In this document: positions 5,305 to 12,388 of the stretch, one piece after another | How the letters are laid out: each line of letters starts with the position of its first letter | Numbering within the stretch: position 1 is the stretch's first letter | Notes under the pieces: model-generated | Seen by the model: the letters and a program-made list of their open reading frames with translations, nothing else | The model's database searches: none | What the model was told of the DNA's origin: nothing | NCBI GenBank assembly: GCA_964390545.1 | Contig: CAYMJV010000073.1 | Coordinates: 1-14,950 of the forward strand | Source of the DNA: CAYMJV01 sp964390545 | Lineage (GTDB): Bacteria; Desulfobacterota; BSN033; UBA1163 | Length of the DNA stretch: 14,950 bases | Reading direction: 5' to 3' | Position numbers and translations under genes: made by a program

Positions 5305-6573
5305 TCAGTCGGCCTGTTTTCTCATGAAAGTAGGAATATCAAATCGATCTTCATCCTCCGCAGAGAAATCCGGTGATTCGACCAATTTCAATTCATCATA
5401 CCGCTCGTTGACCTTCACCCTTCTCATGAAGGTAGGAAGGTCTCTGCTCTCCCTCAGGCTACTCTCCCTCAGGCTACTCTCCCTCAGGCTACTCTCCCTC
5501 AGGTTGCTCTCCCTCAGGTTGCTCTCCCTCAGGTTGCTCTCCCTCAAACTGCTCTCTCTCATGCTGATGGAGATGGGAGGCGTTCTCCCCCTGAACCGGG
5601 AGAGGGCCTTCTCCTCTGTCTTTCCAAAACCGGTGGCGATGACCGTCACTCGGATCTCCTCTTTCATGGCCTCATCGATCACCATCCCCCAGATGATGTT
5701 GGCATCCTCATGAGCTTCCTTCTGGACGAGGGTGGTGGCCTCGTTGATCTCACTGAGGGTCATGTTCGGGCCTCCGGTGATGTTGATGAGAAGCCCCCTC
5801 GCTCCCTCGATGGAGATATCTTCCAGGAGAGGACTGGAGATGGCTTTCTGGGCCGCCTCGATCGAACGATTATCTCCCGAAGCGATCCCGGTCCCCATCA
5901 GGGCCATTCCGGTCTCGGACATGATCGTACGGACATCTGCGAAGTCCAGATTGATGATGCCCTGGCCTACAATGATGTCGGAGATTCCCTTAGCGGCATG
6001 ATAGAGAATCTCATCGGCTCTCTTAAAGGCCTCCAGCAAGGTCATATTCTTCCCGCTGATACTGAGGAGGCGCTGATTTGGAATGGTGATCAGAGCGTCT
6101 GCGACCATTCTCAGGTTGGCGAGCCCCTCTTCAGCCTGTTTCATCCTCTTCTTCCCTTCAAAGTGGAAAGGTTTCGTGACAATCGCCACGGTCAAGGCCC
6201 CTGCTTCTCTTGCCACTTCAGCGATCACCGGAGCGCCGCCTGTCCCTGTCCCGCCTCCCAATCCAGCAGTGATGAAGATCATGTCTGCGCCTTTCAGCAT
6301 CTCGCGGATCTTCTCGACATCTTCCAGGGCGGCCTTTCTTCCGACCTCGGGATTCGCACCCGCCCCAAGCCCTTTGGTTAAACTGGTACCCAACTGCAAC
6401 TTCATTGGAGCCAGATTTGCTGCCAATGCCTGAGCATCCGTATTGGCCGCGATGAACTCGACCCCTGTGAGTTGATACGAGATCATCGTATTCAGGGCAT
6501 TGTTTCCCCCGCCTCCAACACCGATGACCTTGACCCTGGCAGCCAAATTTTTATTTTCGTCAAATTCAATCAT
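5305..6573 (-). CDS. ftsZ: Cell division GTPase FtsZ with repeat-expanded linker
   Basis: FtsZ polymerises at midcell into the Z ring and recruits the divisome. The GTPase core (about 11-320) is complete: VIGVGGGGNNA (17-26), NTDAQAL (44-50), the tubulin signature GGGTGTG (106-112), NQRLL (166-170) and the T7 synergy loop NLDFADV (208-214). After GFGKTEEKA the C-terminal linker is unusual: eight tandem 5-residue units LRESS/LRESN (338-377), then DLPTFMRR (378-385), a charged spacer, and the true terminal peptide DIPTFMRKQAD (412-422), which binds FtsA and other partners. Total length (422) is somewhat long. The ATG at 6573 has a strong AGGAGG site about 6 nt upstream, which suits the high FtsZ level needed. 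It is separated from ftsA by a 107-bp palindromic gap. Confidence 0.98.
   Translation of the reverse strand: MIEFDENKNLAARVKVIGVGGGGNNALNTMISYQLTGVEFIAANTDAQALAANLAPMKLQLGTSLTKGLGAGANPEVGRKAALEDVEKIREMLKGADMIFITAGLGGGTGTGGAPVIAEVAREAGALTVAIVTKPFHFEGKKRMKQAEEGLANLRMVADALITIPNQRLLSISGKNMTLLEAFKRADEILYHAAKGISDIIVGQGIINLDFADVRTIMSETGMALMGTGIASGDNRSIEAAQKAISSPLLEDISIEGARGLLINITGGPNMTLSEINEATTLVQKEAHEDANIIWGMVIDEAMKEEIRVTVIATGFGKTEEKALSRFRGRTPPISISMRESSLRESNLRESNLRESNLRESSLRESSLRESSLRESRDLPTFMRRVKVNERYDELKLVESPDFSAEDEDRFDIPTFMRKQAD
5317..5340 (-). repeat. Duplicated C-terminal-peptide DNA, terminal copy (internal copy at 5419-5442)
   Basis: The segment encoding the terminal D-I-P-T-F-M-R-K of FtsZ (5317-5340) and that encoding the internal D-L-P-T-F-M-R-R (5419-5442) share 19 of the last 22 positions, including CTCATGAA and GTAGGAA. 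The likeness at DNA as well as protein level suggests a duplication, though codon constraint contributes. Confidence 0.7.
5443..5566 (-). repeat. 15-bp tandem repeat inside ftsZ (8 units)
   Basis: On the plus strand the unit is CTCTCCCTCAGGCTA. Units 1-3 (from 5447) are identical, units 4-6 are identical to each other (ending GGTTG), and units 7-8 are diverged (CTCTCCCTCAAACTG, CTCTCTCTCATGCTG). The unit is a multiple of three, so the reading frame survives expansion and encodes L-R-E-S-S/N. The two internally identical blocks of three point to recent slippage or unequal recombination. Confidence 0.95.
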
Positions 6574-6591
6574 ATTTCCCTCCTCTTAGAG

Positions 6592-6658
6592 ATTGGAATG
6601 ATGGAATGTTGGAATATTGGGTTTGAAATTTTTTCTTTTCTCATCATTCCAATATTCC
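6592..6658. repeat. Palindromic repeat in the ftsA-ftsZ gap
   Basis: GGAATGATG (6595-6603) pairs with CATCATTCC (6642-6650), and GGAATATTGG (6611-6620) pairs with CCAATATTCC (6649-6658). The words GGAAT-A/G-T-TGG recur through the gap. In the ftsA-ftsZ mRNA this can fold just upstream of the ftsZ ribosome binding site (AGGAGG at about 6579-6584). No convincing promoter box is visible in the gap. Confidence 0.6.
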
Positions 6659-6680
6659 ATCCGCCCATTCTTCCCGTTTA

Positions 6681-7907
6681 TTAGAAGAATTCTTCTATCC
6701 ATTCCTTCATCCGGTGCGTGACCTTGCTAAAGATATTCCCTTCCCCTTTCTTGAATCGACTCTGTGCCATGTTTCGGCTTCCATAGAGAACCAGTCCCAC
6801 TCCGGTTGCGTACATGGGGCTGTTGACCAGATCGACCAACCCGCTGATGCCGATTGGAATCCCCCTCCGAACCGGCACATTAAAGATCTGCTCGGCCAGA
6901 TCAGGAATTCCTTCGAGGAGCGCGCAGCCCCCCGTGAGAACAATTCCGGAAGCGAGCAGATTTCCATAACCCGTCCTCATGATTTCATGCTGAACCAGAC
7001 TGAGGATTTCCTCGACCCTCGGTTCAATGATCTCTGCCAGGGTATATCGGGAGAGGGCTCGTGGCTTCCTTCCTCCCACACTGGGAACTTCGATGGTCTC
7101 ATCCTTGCGAACCAGAGAGGTCAAGGCGCATCCGTATCGTATCTTGATCTTCTCCGCCTCCTCCAAGGGTGTCCGGAGTCCCAATGAGATGTCGTTCGTC
7201 ACGTGACTTCCGGCCAAGGAAAAGACAGCGGTGTGCTTGATGGAACCGCTTGAAAAGATAACCAGATCCGTCGTCCCGCCCCCGATGTCGATGATCGCCA
7301 CTCCCAATTCCTTCTCCTCCGGAGTCAAGACCGCTTCGCTCGAACCCAGTTGTTCCAAGACAATATCATCCACATCGAGTCCCGCCCGGTTGGCACATTT
7401 AATAATGTTCTGAGCAGAGGTAATGGCTCCGGTGACGATATGAACCCGTCCTTCCAGCCTAACCCCAGACATTCCCACGGGGTCCCTGATCCCATCCTGA
7501 TCATCCACAATGAATTCCTGAGGGATGATGTGGATGACCTCCCGGTCCATGGGGATGGCGACAGCGCTTGCTGCGTCGATCACCCGCTTCACATCGCTCG
7601 GAGTGATTTCCTTGCTCTTCACGGCAATGATCCCATGGCTGTTAATTCCCTTGATATGTCCCCCTGCAATCCCTGCAAAGACAGAGGTGAGATGAACCCC
7701 TGCCATTAATTCCGCCTCTTCGACTGCCTTCTTGATCGATTGGACGGTGCTGTCAATGTTGATCACCACACCTTTCCGCAATCCCTTTGAGGGATGAGTC
7801 CCGAGGCCGATGATATTGATCTGGCCATCGGCCAGCTCTGCGACCACGGTACAGATCTTCGTGGTGCCGATATCCAACCCGACGACTAACGAATCCTTCT
7901 TACTCAT
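6681..7907 (-). CDS. ftsA: Cell division protein FtsA (actin-like membrane anchor of the Z ring)
   Basis: FtsA is an ATP-binding actin homologue that tethers FtsZ to the membrane and signals to septal synthesis. The 408-residue protein has phosphate 1 LDIGTTK (11-17), the FtsA-specific 1C domain (about 84-165), phosphate 2 IDIGGGTTD (206-214), an adenosine motif in VLTGGCALLEG, and a C-terminal amphipathic helix (FSKVTHRMKEWIEEFF) that inserts in the inner membrane. All expected parts are present and the length is normal. It starts at ATG 7907, sharing ATGA with the ftsQ stop, so translation is coupled to ftsQ. It precedes ftsZ, its direct partner, which binds through the FtsZ C-terminal peptide. 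Confidence 0.98.
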   Translation of the reverse strand: MSKKDSLVVGLDIGTTKICTVVAELADGQINIIGLGTHPSKGLRKGVVINIDSTVQSIKKAVEEAELMAGVHLTSVFAGIAGGHIKGINSHGIIAVKSKEITPSDVKRVIDAASAVAIPMDREVIHIIPQEFIVDDQDGIRDPVGMSGVRLEGRVHIVTGAITSAQNIIKCANRAGLDVDDIVLEQLGSSEAVLTPEEKELGVAIIDIGGGTTDLVIFSSGSIKHTAVFSLAGSHVTNDISLGLRTPLEEAEKIKIRYGCALTSLVRKDETIEVPSVGGRKPRALSRYTLAEIIEPRVEEILSLVQHEIMRTGYGNLLASGIVLTGGCALLEGIPDLAEQIFNVPVRRGIPIGISGLVDLVNSPMYATGVGLVLYGSRNMAQSRFKKGEGNIFSKVTHRMKEWIEEFF

Positions 7908-8740
7908 CTCTTGATCACCCCCTTTCTATCTTCCCCTCTGATGGCCCTCTTCACCACCACTCTTCTCGCATCGCTGCAGTCGATGGAAACCGCTGCCCAC
8001 CCCCTCTTCCGCAGATCCGACCAGATGAGGGACAATTTCTTCAACTTCTCTCCGAAGTCCTCCCACCCCATTCTCACTTCCAATCCTTCCACCTGGGTGA
8101 AACAGTGAACTCCAAAGGTTTTCTCCATATGAATCTCTGAAATCTCTTCCAAAGGGGAAGCCTTTTCCCTTTCGGCAATTCTTAAAAGCTCAAGGGCCTT
8201 CATGATGAGGCGGTTCGCCTCTCCTGGATTCTTCTCCAGGGTCTCACGATTCAACCCAGTGAGAAAGGGGAAATTATACTCGTCCTTATCCCCAACAGGT
8301 GAAAAGATCACGCCCTTGGCATCGATGTAATAGAGTTCTTCTAACTGAAGAATGGCGATCGGCCTCCGCTCCACTACCTCAACCCATATTCTGTCCGGAA
8401 AGACCTTTCTCACTTTCACATGGTCGATCCAAGGATGGGATTCCAACCGCTGGGCCACATCCCTCAGCCGAAGGGTAAAGAGATTGGGCATCCCTTCGAT
8501 CGTGAGGAGGGAGAGAAGGGTCTCCTTGGGGATCTTCTGATACCCCTCGATTTCCACCTCCCTCACTCGAAATAATGGATCTCCCAACAGATGAGCATAC
8601 AGGCGATGGCCGATGAAGAGGGAGAAAGAGATGAGGAGAAGGTATAAGGTGATTCGTAGGGTCTTTTTAAAGACCGCCAGAACTTTTCCCTCGGCTTTCC
8701 ATTCTCTTCTCTTCTTTGGCCGTAAGAACTCTTCTGTCAT
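7904..8740 (-). CDS. ftsQ: Cell division protein FtsQ (POTRA domain)
   Basis: FtsQ (DivIB-type) is a bitopic inner membrane protein linking cytoplasmic and periplasmic divisome parts with FtsL/FtsB. Counting from ATG 8740 it has 278 residues: a basic cytoplasmic tail (MTEEFLRPKKRREW), one membrane helix (about 28-46, LRITLYLLLISFSLFIG), a POTRA domain (about 55-124, FRVREVEIEGYQKIP to WVEVVERRPIAIL), then the beta domain (LYYIDAKGVIFSP onward). The open frame extends up to 8806, but the extra 22 residues are encoded by a C-rich hairpin repeat and look unnatural. ATG 8740 has AGGA about 8 nt upstream, and GGAGG lies further back, so I prefer it. It overlaps ftsA by 4 nt. Confidence 0.93.
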   Translation of the reverse strand: MTEEFLRPKKRREWKAEGKVLAVFKKTLRITLYLLLISFSLFIGHRLYAHLLGDPLFRVREVEIEGYQKIPKETLLSLLTIEGMPNLFTLRLRDVAQRLESHPWIDHVKVRKVFPDRIWVEVVERRPIAILQLEELYYIDAKGVIFSPVGDKDEYNFPFLTGLNRETLEKNPGEANRLIMKALELLRIAEREKASPLEEISEIHMEKTFGVHCFTQVEGLEVRMGWEDFGEKLKKLSLIWSDLRKRGWAAVSIDCSDARRVVVKRAIRGEDRKGVIKR

Positions 8741-8806
8741 ATCTGGTTTCCTAAACCTCCATTCCCCTTCCCTGCCGGTCCCTCGGCCTGAGCCCAACAT
8801 CCGCAT

Positions 8807-8844
8807 GGAGGGCCCTCCCTCCCGCCCGGGGGCAGGAGGGAGGG
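8807..8844. repeat. C/G-rich hairpin repeat in the ddl-ftsQ gap
   Basis: A 10-bp perfect stem CCCTCCCTCC (8813-8822) with GGAGGGAGGG (8835-8844) has an inner GCCC/GGGC extension (8824-8827/8830-8833). A 12-bp perfect palindrome GGAGGGCCCTCC (8807-8818) overlaps its left arm. The strand continues to 8876 as purine-rich sequence (GGGATGGGAAAGGGGGATGAAGGAGGATGA). With ftsQ starting at 8740 the gap is 136 bp and contains no other feature. Confidence 0.65.
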
Positions 8845-8876
8845 GTGGGATGGGAAAGGGGGATGAAGGAGGATGA

Positions 8877-9809
8877 TCACATCTTTAATGCAGCTCCTAG
8901 CAGGATCCGCTCCACCAAGTCCTCGAAAGAGATCCCCGCATAATGAGCCGCCTTCGGTAAGAGACTGGTCTCCGTCATCCCGGGCATCGTGTTCACATCG
9001 ATGACAAACGGATTTCCCTCCTCGTCGGTCATCAAATCGACTCTCCCACAACCGGAGCAACCCAGGGCCTGAAAGGCCCTGAGGCTGATCTCCTGAGCAT
9101 AAAGATATTTCTCCCTGGGTATTCGAGCAGGAATGATATATTCCGTTTCGCCCTTTGTATATTTTGAGTGGTAGTCATAAAAGCCACTCTTGGGAACGAT
9201 CTCAATGACGGGTAGAGGAATATCGTCCAGAATGCCAACGGTAATTTCGCTGCCCTTCATAAACTCCTCTACCAAGATCTCCTCATCATATTCTCCAGCC
9301 TCTTTGAGAGCGGGGATCAATTCCTCTTTCTCCTTGACGATGGAGATCCCAATGGTCGACCCTTCCCTAGCCGGTTTGACGACAACCGGGAGAGGAAGGG
9401 AAATCGCTTGCGGTAAGTTCTTCTCAATGTCATTGCGATAAAAGACTTCATAGGTTGGGGTGGGGATATGTTCGCAGAAGAAAAATTTCTTGGCCATGAT
9501 CTTATGAAGCGCCAGAGCACTGGCTAACACTCCTGACCCCGTATAGGGGATCCTCATCAACTCCAGCATCCCCTGGATCGTCCCATCCTCTCCAAATCTC
9601 CCGTGGAGAGCAATAAAAGCAACTTCAATCGATTCCTTGATCAATATTTCCGCAATATCTTGTCTGACATCAACGGGCAAAGCGTGATACCCCTTTTCAG
9701 TCAAGGCCTTCAGGATGGCCTTTCCAGTTCTCATGGAGATCTCTCTCTCCCGCGAGAGGCCACCCATCATCACTCCGATCTTCTTTTTCTTAAAGGATTG
9801 CTCTTTCAC
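8877..9809 (-). CDS. ddl: D-alanine--D-alanine ligase
   Basis: Cytoplasmic ATP-grasp ligase joining two D-alanines for the peptidoglycan precursor added by MurF. The 310 residues match DdlB length. Motifs: GGLSREREIS (16-25), ALHGRFGEDGTIQG (67-80), the ATP-grasp strand PVVVKPAREGSTIGI (141-155), FYDYHSKYT (210-218), where Tyr211 is the residue that favours D-Ala over D-lactate, GRVDLM (255-260) and DVNTMPGMTETSL (271-283) with the metal and substrate ligands (usual E-I/V-N is D-V-N here, a mild change). The start is GTG 9809, overlapping the murB stop by 4 nt (GTGA), so translation is coupled. The order murB-ddl-ftsQ is common in dcw clusters. Confidence 0.97.
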   Translation of the reverse strand: MKEQSFKKKKIGVMMGGLSREREISMRTGKAILKALTEKGYHALPVDVRQDIAEILIKESIEVAFIALHGRFGEDGTIQGMLELMRIPYTGSGVLASALALHKIMAKKFFFCEHIPTPTYEVFYRNDIEKNLPQAISLPLPVVVKPAREGSTIGISIVKEKEELIPALKEAGEYDEEILVEEFMKGSEITVGILDDIPLPVIEIVPKSGFYDYHSKYTKGETEYIIPARIPREKYLYAQEISLRAFQALGCSGCGRVDLMTDEEGNPFVIDVNTMPGMTETSLLPKAAHYAGISFEDLVERILLGAALKM

Positions 9810-10708
9810 TCGCCTACCACCCTGACTTCCCGCTCAAGGGAGATGCCTTTTTCCTCATAGACCTTCTTCTCCACCATCTCCATGAGATGAATCACTTCCT
9901 CAGCTGTGGCCTTTCCCAGATTGACGATGAAATTGGCATGCCGGTCTGAAATCATCGCCTGCCCCATTCGAAATCCTTTCAGCCCTGCCTCTTCGATCCA
10001 CTTCCCTGCAGGTCCTTCTTTCGGATTCTTAAAAATCGAGCCGGCGCTGGGGGCATCTAGAGGCTGCGTCTTCTTCCTCATCTCTGAATAGGACCTCACC
10101 TTTTCGAGAATTTCCTCCTTCTTCCCTTTTCTCAACTGAAACCGTCCTTTGAGGATGACCCAGGAGGCCGGGAGGTCCAATCTTCGGTAGGAGAATTTGA
10201 GTCTCTGCCGGGACCTCTCCATCACTTCTCCATTTTCCTTCATGAGCGTCATGGAGAGAAGGACATCCTTGAGCTCCACGCCCCATGCTCCTGCATTCAT
10301 GGCCAATCCCCCGCCCACGGTTCCAGGGATGCCGAAGAAGGGTTCAAGGCCAGTAAGCCCCCTCTGAATAGCGAACTGAACTAAGCGCCGAAGCGGAAGG
10401 CCTGAATCGGCTTCGACCACATCGCCCTCCTGCCGCACCTTCTTCAGACCTTGGGTCAGGCAGACCACCCATCCCCGGAATCCTTTGTCCTTTACCACCA
10501 GATTGGTCCCCTTTCCTAGAATCATGATGGGGATCCTTTTTCTCCTGGCAAATCGGACAATCTTTCCCAATTCCTTCACGTCCTTTGGGAAGAGAAGGCT
10601 ATCCGCTGGTCCACCCACTTTGATCGAAGTAAGCTGTCTCATGGGTACGTCGAAAAGAATCCTTCCCTTGATTAATCCCTTTGTCCATTTCTTATAATCA
10701 CGCGTCAT
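9806..10708 (-). CDS. murB: UDP-N-acetylenolpyruvoylglucosamine reductase
   Basis: FAD flavoenzyme that reduces UDP-GlcNAc-enolpyruvate with NADPH to UDP-MurNAc in the cytoplasm. From ATG 10708 it is 300 residues, the size of short (type II) MurB. Motifs: TSIKVGGPADSL and ILGKGTNLVVKD (FAD binding), GLEPFFGIPGTVGGGLAMNAGAWG, FSYRR, SAGSIFKNP (catalytic Ser, proton donor), and GISLEREVRVVG at the end with the catalytic Glu. A longer frame begins at TTG 10762, but its first 18 residues (MQFSIANCRLEIANRKFV) come from an intergenic AT-rich repeat, so I reject that start. No good Shine-Dalgarno precedes 10708; the repeat may have replaced it. It overlaps ddl by 4 nt. Confidence 0.96.
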   Translation of the reverse strand: MTRDYKKWTKGLIKGRILFDVPMRQLTSIKVGGPADSLLFPKDVKELGKIVRFARRKRIPIMILGKGTNLVVKDKGFRGWVVCLTQGLKKVRQEGDVVEADSGLPLRRLVQFAIQRGLTGLEPFFGIPGTVGGGLAMNAGAWGVELKDVLLSMTLMKENGEVMERSRQRLKFSYRRLDLPASWVILKGRFQLRKGKKEEILEKVRSYSEMRKKTQPLDAPSAGSIFKNPKEGPAGKWIEEAGLKGFRMGQAMISDRHANFIVNLGKATAEEVIHLMEMVEKKVYEEKGISLEREVRVVGE

Positions 10709-10710
10709 GA

Positions 10711-10760
10711 CAAATTTTCGATTTGCGATTTCCAATCGGCAATTGGCAATCGAAAATTGC
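10711..10760. repeat. AT-rich palindromic repeat in the murC-murB gap
   Basis: An 11-bp perfect inverted repeat AATTTTCGATT (10713-10723) with AATCGAAAATT (10748-10758) encloses CCAAT-CGGCA-ATTGG (10732-10746) and repeated words GCGATTT/GGCAAT. It takes up almost the whole 56-bp gap between the murC stop and the murB ATG. The same kind of word mix is a familiar dispersed repeat in related genomes (from memory). Confidence 0.65.
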
Positions 10761-10764
10761 AAAT

Positions 10765-12138
10765 CTAATCAAGCCGTCTCACCAATTCATCGGAGACCTG
10801 CCAGATATCTCCTGCTCCGAGGGTAATCACCAAGTCTCCTCGGGTAACGATTCGAAGGAGATGGTCAACGATCTCCTTCTTATCCGGAATATAAGTCACA
10901 TCTTTGTGACCATATTCCCGGATTCCTTCAAAGAGGGCTTTCGCCTCCACCCCTTCAATGCGATCTTCTCCAGCGGGATAGATGTCGGTCAGGATGAGAA
11001 CATTCGCATCGTTAAAGGCGGTCAAAAATTCATGAAAGAGGGCCTGGGTCCGGGTGTATCGATGGGGCTGAAAGACAGCCACGATCCTTCTCTCCCAGCC
11101 TGACCGCGCCGCTTTCAAGGTCGCCATGATCTCCACCGGATGGTGGCCATAGTCATCCACGATCAGGATCCCCTTCTTCTCCCCTTTGATCTGGAAACGC
11201 CTCTGAATTCCACTGAAGTCGCGAAGGGTTTCTTGGACGGTTTTAAATGGAATGTCGAGCTCAAAAGCAGTGGCCAGGGTCGCTAACGAATTATAGACAT
11301 TATGGAGCCCTGGCATCCGGATCTTCAGTCTCCCTATCTCCTGACGGTGATGGATGACATCAAAAGAGGTGGAGAGCCCTTCGAAGACGATTTCCTTTGC
11401 TTGAAAATCGGCCTGTGTGGTCAGCCCATAAGTGATGAACCTCTTCTTTAGCTTCGGGATGAGACTCTGGATATTTGGATGGTCCAAACAGAGAACCGCC
11501 AGGCCATAGAAAGGAATCTTATCCAAGAAGCCGAGGAAGGTCTCCTTGATCTCCTCAATGCTGTGATAGTAATCGAGGTGCTCCGGATCGATATTGGTCA
11601 CCACGGCAATCGTGGGCATCAGCTTGAGAAAGGAACCGTCGCTCTCATCGGCCTCAGCCACTAGGTATTCTCCCTGGCCTAGCCTGGCATTGCTTCCGAT
11701 GCTATTCAATCTCCCTCCGATCACAACCGTGGGGTCCAACCCTCCAGCAGCCAGGACAGTGGCAATGAGGGAGGTGGTGGTGGTCTTTCCATGGGTCCCT
11801 GCAATGGCGACTCCATACTTCATCCGCATCAATTCAGCCAACATCTCTGCCCTGGGGATGACGGGAATGAGCCTCTGCTCAGCCACTTCGACCTCAGGGT
11901 TATCATTCCGGATGGCGGAGGAGACGACCACCACATCCGCCTCCTTCACATTCTCTTTCCGGTGACCGTAGGAGATTTCGCATCCCAGGGTCTGGAGCCT
12001 TCGCGTCACCTCTGTCTCTTTGAGATCTGAGCCGCTGATGTGGTAGCCCAGGTTGTGCAGGACTTCAGCAATTCCACTCATCCCGATCCCGCCGATCCCC
12101 ACAAAATGGATGTGTTGAATCTTCCGCTTGCGATACAT
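10765..12138 (-). CDS. murC: UDP-N-acetylmuramate--L-alanine ligase
   Basis: First of the ATP-dependent Mur ligases; it adds L-Ala to UDP-MurNAc in the cytoplasm. The 457-residue protein has all three domains: the UDP-binding N-terminus with HFVGIGGIGMSGIAE (11-25) and GSDLKET, the ATPase domain with P-loop GTHGKTTT (114-121), EADESDGSF (162-170) and TNIDPEHLDYY (181-191), and the C-terminal domain with DDYGHHPVEI and FQPHRYTRT. The carboxylated-lysine and Mg ligand regions look intact. The start is ATG 12138; only a G-run lies upstream, with no good Shine-Dalgarno, because a repeat region begins there. It is separated from murG by 250 bp of repeats, the longest gap in the cluster. Confidence 0.98.
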   Translation of the reverse strand: MYRKRKIQHIHFVGIGGIGMSGIAEVLHNLGYHISGSDLKETEVTRRLQTLGCEISYGHRKENVKEADVVVVSSAIRNDNPEVEVAEQRLIPVIPRAEMLAELMRMKYGVAIAGTHGKTTTTSLIATVLAAGGLDPTVVIGGRLNSIGSNARLGQGEYLVAEADESDGSFLKLMPTIAVVTNIDPEHLDYYHSIEEIKETFLGFLDKIPFYGLAVLCLDHPNIQSLIPKLKKRFITYGLTTQADFQAKEIVFEGLSTSFDVIHHRQEIGRLKIRMPGLHNVYNSLATLATAFELDIPFKTVQETLRDFSGIQRRFQIKGEKKGILIVDDYGHHPVEIMATLKAARSGWERRIVAVFQPHRYTRTQALFHEFLTAFNDANVLILTDIYPAGEDRIEGVEAKALFEGIREYGHKDVTYIPDKKEIVDHLLRIVTRGDLVITLGAGDIWQVSDELVRRLD

Positions 12139-12166
12139 AACGCGTTCTGTTTCCCCCTCACCCTAT

Positions 12167-12323
12167 CCCTCTCCCACCAGAGACTGTGTCGTAATGTCAT
12201 TCTGAGGCGTTAGCCGAAGAATCTCTGTTTTCTAACTTGTTGATTCTATGAGATTCTTCACTTCGTTCAGAATGACAAACATGGCATCTCCCTCATTACG
12301 ACACAGTCTCCCAGGGGAGAGGG
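12167..12323. repeat. Hairpin repeat split by a MITE
   Basis: CCCTCTCCC (12167-12175) and GGGAGAGGG (12315-12323) are perfect complements. If the 131-bp insert and one CCA copy are removed, they lie close together as a hairpin with a short ACCAG-type loop, the form of a known dispersed C/G-rich repeat. Confidence 0.6.
12180..12310. mobile_element. 131-bp MITE-like element with 17-bp terminal inverted repeats
   Basis: Perfect ends GAGACTGTGTCGTAATG (12180-12196) and CATTACGACACAGTCTC (12294-12310). Just inside are further inverted pairs: GTCATTCTGA with TCAGAATGAC (12196-12205/12267-12276) and GAAGAATCTC with GAGATTCTTC (12216-12225/12250-12259), so the element folds into one long hairpin. 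CCA flanks both sides (12177-12179 and 12311-12313), a probable 3-bp target duplication. It has no coding capacity and must have been moved by a transposase elsewhere. Confidence 0.8.
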
Positions 12324-12351
12324 AAACTATTGGGTTAATCCACCCAAATGC

Positions 12352-12374
12352 CCCTCCCCCTTGACGGGGGAGGG
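12352..12374. repeat. C/G hairpin just downstream of murG
   Basis: CCCTCCCCC (12352-12360), loop TTGAC, GGGGGAGGG (12366-12374): a perfect 9-bp stem about 15 bp past the murG stop. An adjacent small hairpin TTGGGT/ACCCAA lies at about 12330-12347. There is no T-run after it on the minus strand, so a rho-independent terminator is not supported, though it could slow or stabilise the transcript. Confidence 0.6.
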
Positions 12375-12388
12375 TAAGGGTGGGGGTG

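Noticed and set aside
5447..5566. Short repeats as a CRISPR array
   Set aside because: Units are 15 bp with no spacers and lie in frame within ftsZ.
5324..5713. Plus-strand frame with LRLLSLRLLS repeats
   Set aside because: It is the antisense of the ftsZ tandem repeat; the minus frame is the conserved FtsZ.
5710..6381. Plus-strand frame of 223 residues
   Set aside because: Antisense shadow of the FtsZ GTPase domain, with no protein-family features.
8741..8806. Longer ftsQ start at ATG 8806
   Set aside because: The extra residues are encoded by repeat-like gap sequence and are atypical; ATG 8740 has AGGA at good distance.
10709..10762. Longer murB start at TTG 10762
   Set aside because: The extension is translated AT-rich palindrome and would need a rare start codon.
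12352..12374. Rho-independent terminator after murG
   Set aside because: Strong stem but no T-run on the transcribed strand, and murC follows in the same direction.
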